A stretch of 22,299 nucleotides of DNA, taken from NCBI RefSeq assembly GCF_000313135.1, contig NW_004457247.1, positions 3,094 through 25,392 on the forward strand. Direction: 5' to 3'. The position numbers were made by a program, and so were the translations under genes. Numbering within the stretch: position 1 is the stretch's first letter; each line of letters opens with the position of its first letter. Positions 1 through 7,936 of this stretch are shown here, one piece after another. This stretch comes from Acanthamoeba castellanii str. Neff. Taxonomy: Eukaryota; Discosea; Longamoebia; Acanthamoebidae. The notes beneath the pieces are model-generated. The model worked only from the letters and a program-made list of their open reading frames with translations. It was not told the origin of the DNA and made no database searches.

Positions 1-3000
1 AGCATCGACCATCGCCAGGGGACCTTTCTCCACCGACCAACAGCAAGCTCGGCGAGGAGGAGGAAAGCGCACAGCAGGCAACCCCCACCGCCGCAGCGAA
101 GGCAGAAGAAGAAGAAGAAGTAGAAGGGCCAGGCCACACCAACGACATGGAAGAAGTGCATCCCGTGGAGGCCTTAAAAGAAGCCGCGGAAGAATGGGAC
201 GTAGCCACCAACGACGACGCCATGGAGATGGAGGCGGAGAAGAAGAACAACAAGAAAGAAGAGACGCTCGAACCCAAGGAACCGAACGACGCGATCGTCG
301 AGGAAAGGGGCAACGAGGTAAACGGAGAGGAAGAGGCGCACGAGGAGGAGAAGGAGGAGGACGGAGCCCGTGACAAGGAGACGGCGACGGATCGACGCAG
401 CGAGGAGGGCTCTGATGTCGCTGACCGCCGAGAGCCCCGAGACGGCGAGGAAGACGCCAAAGAGCCACGCCCAGAAGAGAAGACAGAGGTGACGCGGAAT
501 GACAAGGTGGGCGACGTCGGTACCGCCACGGAGGTGTACGACCTGGTCGAGATCGTGATCCAGGACGAGACCCTGGGCCGGGACCTGAAAGCGGGCGAAG
601 TGGTGATCGACGAGGTCATCGAGGAGGAGTCCGTGGTGGCAGGGAAATCGCCCGTCGCCGACGACCTTCCTGCGGCGGTCAAGCTCGAAGAGAAGGAGGG
701 AGGCACTCCCTCGTCCCGAAGCTGGCGGGGACAGTCGTGGTTGAAGAGTTCTACCCTGTAGACGAAGCCAGGCACGAACCTTCCCCCAACGCGCTCCACC
801 TCCCATTCCTCTCCTCGTCATGCCGCCTCTGCAGCCGGAACCTTGCGGGCTGACGTCGCATCGACGTATTGTGGTCACAGTGCTGCGCAAGTAGAACAGT
901 ACCTCCGTCAAGCATTCGCAGAGGCCGAGAAACGGTCGTTATCCCCCCCCCCAAAACCGCCCAACCACAAGGAACCCCACCTCACACGCCCCCCCTCTTC
1001 CGGGTCTCCAAAGAAGGACAAGAAGAGTAAGCGGGCCAGCCAAAGCGCCGCCAGCCGAAAGCGGAAGAAGATGGACGACGAGGGCGAGGACAAGAAGTCG
1101 AAGAGCAAGAAGAAGAGGACAAGCAGCAGCAGCGCCAAGAAGAAGGGCGGCAGGTCGACACGAGACGAAAAGAAGAGGAAGCAGAAGAGGGACAGCAAGT
1201 CGTCGTCGGCGAAGAAGCGAAGCGCGAGCAAGAAGGACGAGAAGGAAAAGAAGGAGGGCAAGCGCGTGAAGGGCGACTACTATTCCTCATCGGAACTGGA
1301 CAGCGAGGAGGGCGACGTGGACATGGACCTGCTCATGAACTGGCAGGCCCCGCCCAAGGAGGGAGAAGAGCAGCCGCAGCGAGCAGAGGTCGAGAAGTCG
1401 ACAAAGAGCGAAAGCGACGACAGCGAGCAGGAGAAGGAAAAGAAAAAGAAAAAGAAAGGGCGGAAGCGCGAAAGGAAGGAAAAGAAGGCGAAGAGAGCCT
1501 CGCGGAAGTCGAAGAGGGACGCATCTGGGGAGGATGAGGAGGAAGAAGAGAAGACCAAGCGGAGACGAAGCAGCGGCGGCGACGCCGAGGAACTCGGTGC
1601 CATGTCGACGGAGGAAGCCGGCGGCCCGCTGGAGGCGGAGGAGCTGGAAAGCGACATGAGCGGAGAGGAGGAGGAGGAAGACGACGGCGGCGTCACCTTC
1701 GAGGTGTCACCGCTCAAGCGCCCGCCAGGGATGAGGCGAAGAACGCGGAGGATTCGAAGAAGGAGCCGCCAGGCCAGGGAAGCCAAGGACAGGAGCGAGA
1801 GCGAGAGCGAAAACGAGGGGAGATCGAGCAACGAAGAGGAGGAAGGAGAGGAGAAGAGCAGGAAGCGCGAGGAGGGTAGGGAGGTGCGACGAAGTAGGCG
1901 AAGGCGGGGACGGAGTCGAAGCGGAAGTGTTGAGGAAGCCGAGGAGAGGGAAAGAGACAACAAGGAGCGCAGGCAGCGGGAGTGGGAAGAGGAGGAGGAA
2001 CAGGACAGGGAGAGGCGGAGGGCGTCGAAGAAGCCCAAGGAATGGGACGCCCTCGAGCGCAAGGAGGTACGCGCAGCCTAAGCCCCTCCCCCATCCACTT
2101 TCCACCCTCCCTAACCACGACGGCACACATGAGCTGATACCAATGCTGTGTTATAGGGGTGGGACAGAGAAAAGGTCTGGTCGGAGATTCAGGACACGCA
2201 GTACGTCGCCCTCTCGTTTGGTTCGCTCCCCCGCGCTCTCTTCGGTATTGACGTGATCTTCCTCCCTGTGTTCAGGTGGGAGAGGGAACCGGAGAAGAGG
2301 GTCGAGGAGCCCATCTACGTCCCGTCTGCGCAGCCACAGAAGAGGGTCTCGAAATTCGGAGCCAAGATGAAGTCCAAGCTGCCCCCCGTCGAGCCGCCTC
2401 CGCGGGTACGGCGAAGCATTGATGAAGCTTTGCTTTCAGCCGCGATCACCTGTTTAATCGCAAACATACCCCACTAGGAGCCAACTCCACCCAGAGCGGC
2501 GACTCCCCCGCGGTCGAGCGCGCCCTCGTCACCTCACCGCGAGTCCTACAGCGTAAGCACCACGTCATCAACTCTGCCGCCCGCTACGCCGCCGAGCGCT
2601 GGTCTCTCGGGAGCAGCTGCTCCCTATCAGCCCCTCCAGACTCCGCCCTTCGGCATGCCCAACTTTGCCGGCGTTGCGCGTCCGCCGGTGCCCTACTCCG
2701 TGCAGGCGGCCATCGCCGCGCAACAGCGTGCGCAACAGTTCGCGTTCCCACCGCAGCTCTCGCAGCAGGGAATCGCGCACATCCTTCAGCAACAGCAAAT
2801 GCAGCGAATCCAGCAGCAGCAGCAGCCAACGCAACAACCAATGACACCCGAGGCCGCCCAGTTTCTTCTCGCGCGGCAGCAAGCCGGCTTGCTTACGCCC
2901 CAGGCTCAAGCCCAGCAGGCGCCGGCCAGCACAGCCAAGGTATCTCTCTTTGTCGCTTCCTCCGTCTCGAGGGAGCAAGGCCCTAATGCTGGATGTGCAG

Positions 3001-4466
3001 GCTCCCGAAGTTGCCACGACGTCGCCGCCGCACGGCAGCGATCGTCGGGACAGAGACGACAGCAGGGACCGCGACAGGAGCAGGGACCGAGGCCGCGAAT
3101 CGCGAAGGAGCCGGAGGGACAGCAGGGACCGCGACAGGAAGAGGGACAGCCGGAGCCGGAGCCGGAGCCGCAGCAGGGATCGCAGGCGTCGAAGCAGAAG
3201 CAGCAGCAGCAGCCGCAGCAGGAGCAGGAGCAGGGATCGCGGCAGGGACAGGGGCAGGGGCTGGAGTCGAAGGGACAGGAGCCGGAGCCGGAGCAGAAGC
3301 AGGGATCGCAGCAGGGAGCGGTCTGACTACGACCGAAGGCGTGGCCGGAGCCGAAGTCGGAGCCGAAGCCGCGAGAGGGAGCGCCAACGAGAGCGAGAGC
3401 GGAGAAGGACTCCGCCGCCTTACCACCACCAGCAGCCACCGCGGCCTGCGGCTCCGTCGAACTTCTCCACCTCTTCCATGCCTCCTTCGGCCGTGCCCCC
3501 GGCCGCACAGCTTACCCCGCAGGCCGCGGCCGCCATCGCAGCTGCCAACGCTGCCGCTGCCCTCCACCGAGCGCCCGCGGCCTTCCCTTATCCGAACGCT
3601 CTGCCCATGTCGGCCAGGGTTCCGCCGTTCATGATGGGCTACCCGGGCGTGATGCCAACAGCGGCGGGTGTCCGCCCCAATGCGACGCCACCACAGGCGG
3701 GCCTCTTGCCGTCGCTGCTCACGCAAGTGCAGGCGGCCTCGGCCAGCAGCGTCGGCAACGCCTACCAGCCCCAGTTCCCAACGACGCCCATGTCCGCCAA
3801 CACCGCCGCTACCACTCCTACGCCCGCCGTGTCATCACAAATCGACAACGACCAGCAGATGCAGCAGCGGGAGAAGCGGGAGGCGGAAGAGCGGGAACGG
3901 CGCGCGGCCGAGGAGAAGGAGACCAAGCGCCGGGAGGCGGAAGAGAAAGAACGCAAGCGCAGGGAGGCGGCGAAAAAGGTAACACCTTCTCCTTCACCTC
4001 TGGGCTGCTTGCGGTCGTGACTTGTTGTTAATGATGTCATCACTGTGTGCCATCGTCATGCGCAGGAGGAAGACCCCAAGGCCAAGGAAGAGCGGGAAGC
4101 GCGGGAGAAGAAGAAGCGGAAGGAGCTCAAGGCCAAGATATCGAAGCTGATCATCCAGTGTCTCGAGTACTACTACAAGCAGAAGCGCATCGCCTCCAAG
4201 GTTCGTCTCGCGGCTCACAAACAGCCACCACACACCACGCACACCCGAATCCTCACCGTGGGAAACAACAGGAGGACTTCAAGTACCTGTCGCGTACCTG
4301 GACGCACAAGGTCATGGAGAAGGGCAAGGGCGAGTTCAACGCCGACAAGATCAGGAAGTTCGTGCACAACTACTTCCAGACCAACCCGGGCGTGTACAAG
4401 CGCAAGGAGGGTGAGGCTGAGCGAGGCCACAAGAAGTCGCGATCTGGCGCGGGCCAAGGTGTGTAG
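1..4466 (+). CDS. RS-rich nuclear protein with C-terminal SRI domain (5' partial)
   Basis: Frame is open from the first bases of the window, so the true start lies upstream. Best exons: <1-757, 881-2066, 2157-2200, 2276-2405, 2478-2939, 3001-3978, 4066-4200, 4272-4466; all later junctions are GT-AG and phase-consistent, while the first intron (about 758-880) is the least certain. In order the protein has an acidic Glu-rich part, a long Lys/Arg/Glu part, a Pro/Gln-rich stretch, a dense RS/RD domain (about 3022-3410), an Ala/Pro-rich linker, a Glu/Arg coiled coil, and an SRI domain encoded by the last two exons (seen: DFKYLSRTWTHKVMEK and VYKRKE). SRI domains bind the phosphorylated C-terminal tail of RNA polymerase II and occur at the end of Set2/SETD2, PHRF1 and SCAF-type proteins. 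No SET, PHD or RING domain is in the window, so the family member cannot be named. Likely nuclear, acting in co-transcriptional chromatin or splicing work (inference). Confidence 0.75.
3022..3410 (+). repeat. RS/RD dipeptide-coding low-complexity repeat
   Basis: Degenerate hexamer-like repeats of the type AGCCGGAGC and AGGGACCGC encode alternating Arg-Ser and Arg-Asp dipeptides inside the SRI-domain gene. The composition keeps several other frames open on both strands, which makes spurious long ORFs here. Near-identical units such as GACAGCAGGGACCGCGACAG recur around 3057 and 3118, so local unequal exchange is possible. Confidence 0.8.
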
Positions 4467-4600
4467 GAAAACAAAGAAAATAATGCAATTTAAATTGAAA
4501 ACCGCCGAATATTTCCGATAAGACGAAACAAATTGTTTACGTTTTGAAACCACTGTTGAAAGATTCCGCCACATCATTCGCCTTTTGATCTGCCAATCGA

Positions 4601-5241
4601 ATGCATAGGCCCCACTCGCCACATCACCAGTCTCGCTACCCTTCGCCTCCCTCCAGCTCTGGGTACTACTCCTTCTATCAAGTGCCCGCCTTCTTCGTGC
4701 CCCCCCCCAACAGTCTGGTTCGAGCACTACTTACGCATGGGGCGCTGCGCATTGAGTAGTTATGGGCAGCAACAGCCGCGGGGCGGTGGGCAGCAACCGT
4801 ACTTGGCCTACGCTCGCCAGGCGCCATCACCCTTCCTCATGCCCTACCAACAGCTCCTCGACGCCGAGAAGCAAGTGCGCACTCATCAATGTGGTGTGCG
4901 TGGGCGTGCACTCATACCGCTCGTCGTGGTTGGTGGACCGCTTGTAGGTGCTGCGACTCAACGACGATCGGCGAGTGAGGGAGGCTCGCATGGGAGATGT
5001 GGAGGAAGCCATCACCAACGCCGAGTTCCGGCTCAACAAGCGCGAGACGGCCATCGCCGCCATCGAGGCCAGGGTATGTGGTCGATCGCTCTGGCCTCTA
5101 TGATCTGCAGACGTCGGCGTTGCCTCCGACGCTCACCCTTCTCATCCCGCGCTGCAGGTGATGCGAATAGAGGAGACCATGGCCGCCATCTCTTCTGGCA
5201 CCCTGCTCGATCCCAACACGCCGCTAACCTCACAACAGTGA
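4601..5241 (+). CDS. Small Pro/Tyr/Gln-rich coiled-coil protein (5' end unresolved)
   Basis: The 3' exons are clear: coding to 4874, then 4948-5073 and 5158-5241 (TGA), with GT-AG introns and matching phase. They encode a charged coiled coil (start VLRLNDDRRVREAR, end LTSQQ). Upstream, codons before 4874 read as a Gln/Gly/Pro-rich segment (SYGQQQPRGGGQQPY) in one frame. The segment from an ATG at 4601 (MHRPHSPHHQ and GYYSFYQVPAFFVPPP) lies in another frame, separated by a C9 run at 4700-4708. The alternative is that these are the last exons of the preceding SRI-domain gene: a donor after 4458 joined to an acceptor at 4656 or 4713 keeps the frame through to 5241. The AT-rich stretch 4467-4600 looks more like a gene boundary than an intron, which is why two genes are listed. 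Family not recognised. Confidence 0.45.
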
Positions 5242-5326
5242 AAGTAGTTGTAACGATGATGTGTTTCACCACTCCTCCTCGCCCACTTCTCTCCGGCCTG
5301 GGTGCGAGATTGTATTTTGCCTCCGT

Positions 5327-7406
5327 ATGCAGCACAGTGAGGGAGCGGCGGGGTTGGTGGGGCTGGCCGAGGTGCAGGAGGCGGCAAAGCGTATAGAGGG
5401 GAAGGCCATGAGTAGAAAAATAGTTCTACAGAGTGAACGAGTGCTTCAAGTTAAATGAGGCCTACTCATTTTCATTGCATCCCCGAACCGTAGCCCTATG
5501 GCAAACTCTCGACGCCCTCACGAACGGATGCAATCTCTTCTTCAAATGCGAAAATCTTCAAAGGGTTCCGTATCCCCCCCCCCAACTTCGCATCGGCACT
5601 ACTCTCATGAGAATAGTGGTGGAGTAATAAGCGAATCATGCTCTCATGTGCAGGTCGGAGCATTCAAGATTAGAGGCGCTTGCAACGCCGTGTTCAAACT
5701 GACAGACGAAGAAGCCCGCAAAGGCGTAGTGACCCACAGCAGCGGCAACCATGCCCAAGGTAGGTGCCCTCGCCCGCGACTACGTTGCCCCATCACGTCC
5801 GGAGGGGACAGCTCACACGACACCGGTGTGGCTGCAGCGCTGGCACTCGCGGCAAAGCTGCGCGGCATTCCCGCCTACATCGTGATGCCTCTCTCGGCCC
5901 CGGCCGTCAAGAAGCGTGGCGTGCTGGGCTACGGCGCTCAAGTCATCGACTGCCCCACTGTCGAGTCCCGGCAGCCCACAGGTACTCTCCTCTCTTTGTC
6001 TTTCTATAAGGATGCGCGTGCCGTGTGTGTGCATGTGTTCTGAGGAAGTTATGAGCAAGGGAGAAAGCTGTTCTTTTTCCCACTCTCAAGCTTGTGTGCG
6101 TGGTTGAGGTATAAATGGGCGGTGCCCACAACACGGAGAGGCATCTTCTCGGCCTTCGTGGCTAAGATCAAGTGTAGTATCTGTTCTTATCAGCTTAATC
6201 TCTGGTAGTGAGGCCAATGTGCCTCACGACTCAAGATTAGACTTATTTCTTGTGGGCGCCCTGGCACCAAGTCCCCTGCAGCTGTGCTGTGGGGCGGTCC
6301 AGGGAGCAGCGATCGGCTTCACACTGCACACCAGTGAAGTTTTTTAAACGGTCCACCCTCCTCTCAAACTCAAGACAAATGATCGGACAAGCAAGTGGTG
6401 TCTGTGAGCGCCTATCTTCTAGGCTAGCGGAGCTGGAATTTATTTTTAAACATCTTAACATCACGTGCATCTTCACGCTGAACGTCGTTCTCATTGTGGT
6501 GATCTGTTCGTGCGAGCAGCCGATCGAATTGTGGCAGAGACCGGTGCAGTTTTCATCCATCCGTACAACAATCCGGTACCACTCGGATCTACGCCAACTC
6601 TCTCTCGCACTCTCTCACACACATCGTGCGGCACCACATGTGTAGGATGTCATCGCTGGCCAGGCCACGATCGCCCTGGAAGCCCTCGAGCAGGTGGCAG
6701 ATCTCGATGCAATCATCACCCCTGTGGGCGGCGGCGGTATGGTACGGACAACACGCGACCGTGTTTCACTCTCATTTGTGGTGGGCTAGCTGCCTCATTC
6801 GTTTGAGCGCTCCCTCCCAGATGTCGGGCGTAGCGATTGCAGCCAAGGCTCTCAAGCCTGGCATCAAAGTCTTTGGTGCCGAGCCCAAGGATGCCGACGA
6901 TGCCTACCGGTGAGTCGACTCCCGGCCACCATTCAATAGCCTGACAGAGCTGCACAAGCGCTCACACGACACACGCACCAAACTCGCACCTTACGCGCAG
7001 ATCGAAGGAAGCCGGCGAGCTGTTGCCCCAAACCGGCACTTCGACGATTGCTGATGGACTGCGGACGGGGCTCGGCAGCCTGACGTGGCCCGTCGTCCGG
7101 GACCTCGTCGACGCCATCTACACTGTTTCCGAAGAGGAGATCAAAGCTGCCATGAGGTACGATGGACCCATGCTTCCCATTCCATCTTCCTCCTTGTTGC
7201 CTGCGCGGCGCACCGCCAACACGACCAGCGGGGATTGGTGGCGCAGGCTCGTGTGGGAGCGGATGAAGCTGGTGGTGGAGCCCAGCGGGGCTGTTTCGCT
7301 GGCGGCGGTGCTGAGCGAGGACTTCCGCAAGGCCAATCCCGACGTGCGACGGATATGCGTGGTCTTCTCCGGCGGCAACGTCGACCTCGACGCCTGGCGC
7401 TGGTAA
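5327..7406 (+). CDS. SRR: Serine racemase (PLP-dependent, fold type II)
   Basis: Interconverts L- and D-serine and can eliminate serine to pyruvate, using pyridoxal phosphate in the cytosol. Exons: 5327-5411, 5494-5564, 5654-5759, 5838-5981, 6520-6575, 6646-6741, 6821-6909, 7001-7156, 7247-7406, giving 320 residues against about 340 in animals. Visible landmarks: the PLP lysine in VGAFKIRGA (residue 57 in this model), SSGNHAQ, the glycine loop PVGGGGM, the metal-site-like AEPKDADD, and C-terminal [10 protein letters not shown]. There is no C-terminal regulatory ACT domain, which argues against biosynthetic threonine deaminase. The join between exons 1 and 2 is doubtful: the canonical splice 5412-5493 keeps frame but drops a few residues of the usual H-x-TPV segment, while the codons just before 5494 read LHPRTVALW, which resembles that segment. 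Intron 4 (5982-6519) is far longer than its neighbours and houses the U2 snRNA gene. Confidence 0.88.
6110..6116 (+). promoter_or_regulatory. TATA box of the nested U2 snRNA gene
   Basis: TATAAAT begins 33 nt upstream of the inferred U2 5' end at 6143, the usual TATA distance. It lies inside a serine racemase intron, where no coding promoter would be expected, so it is assigned to the snRNA. Confidence 0.7.
6143..6306 (+). ncRNA. U2 spliceosomal snRNA
   Basis: U2 base-pairs with the intron branch site and with U6 in the spliceosome. The 5' half follows the universal U2 sequence closely: stem I (CTCGGCC, then GGCTAAGATCAAG), the branch-site recognition element GTAGTA at 6174-6179, and ATCTGTTCTTATCAG. 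Stem IIb is a perfect 7-bp hairpin (6208-6214 with 6221-6227). The alternative IIc pairing is possible between TAATCT (6196-6201) and AGATTA (6234-6239). An Sm-like site ATTTCTTG follows at 6245-6252, then a 3' hairpin closed by CCCTGG (6259-6264) with CCAGGG (6299-6304) and CCCC (6273-6276) with GGGG (6291-6294). At about 164 nt it is shorter than the human RNA (188 nt). The 5' end is set by homology and the 3' end by the last stem, each to within a few bases. It lies in the sense orientation within a serine racemase intron. Confidence 0.93.
6340..6345 (+). other. T6 run downstream of U2
   Basis: Six consecutive T residues lie about 34 nt past the end of the U2 3' hairpin. Runs like this end RNA polymerase III transcripts, but U2 is normally made by RNA polymerase II, so this may be only part of the host intron or a 3' processing region. 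Confidence 0.25.
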
Positions 7407-7936
7407 GGCGGAGGTATGTGCGTGTTGTTTCTCATCAGACTGCCAACAACCGTTCATTTTCCACCACCAAATAATTGGTACGAGAGCAAGTCCAGGTCGC
7501 CCCGAGTGTATGGTCCACAATGCTGCATGTAATGGTATGGCCCCTCTTATTTGCTGGCTTTAATTGGACATGGCAAACGGGTTACCTTTCAGGTTTTGGT
7601 TGCCAGTTAACGGTCGTTTCCCCAGATACCAGGTACCAAAATGCGCGCTACCAATGATGACTCAGAGCCACGCGCGCCCGTTCGTTCGAGACAACACGAG
7701 TCGTGCCCTTCCACTCCCTCTCGAGCCACCTTGGAAGTGAAGAGAGCCGACACACGGGAGGAGAAGGAGATCTCACTTGAAGCTTAGGTCTCGGTTCGAC
7801 TCCAACGTCGACAGCTGAACGAAAAAAGAAGAAGAGAGAGACCAACGTCAGCGGCGACACCACCTCTTCTTCGTTCCAACATCAGCGACATCTAAAATCA
7901 TAGATATCGAGGAGCTCAGGTCAAGAAGAAAAGAAA
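7407..7936. other. Intergenic region, serine racemase to CBS-RS-PH gene
   Basis: This 530-nt stretch follows the serine racemase stop and precedes the next ATG. No ORF with coding character on either strand and no RNA gene was recognised. An AT-rich AATAATT at about 7470 could serve in 3' end formation. The last 100 nt before the ATG are purine-rich (AGAAGAAAAG type), as expected of a 5' leader. No clear TATA box was seen. Confidence 0.5.

Noticed and set aside
174..911. Long minus-strand reading frame opposite the acidic exon
   Set aside because: It is the antisense shadow of GAG/GAA-rich coding sequence. Its Leu/Phe/Val-rich translation follows from composition, and splice phase supports the plus strand.
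1280..2062. Minus-strand Ser/Leu-rich frame opposite the Lys/Arg/Glu-rich exon
   Set aside because: Same compositional effect. The plus-strand exon ends at a good donor and splices in phase to 2157.
2906..3726. Several long frames on both strands across the RS region, including a Gln-rich plus-strand one
   Set aside because: The repeat composition keeps many frames open. Only the frame entered from the acceptor at 3000 gives RS/RD dipeptides and leads in phase to the SRI domain.
7740..7830. Possible tRNA T-loop (GGTTCGACTCC near 7793)
   Set aside because: The five-base T-stem has only three matching pairs and no acceptor, D or anticodon stem could be found at the proper distance.
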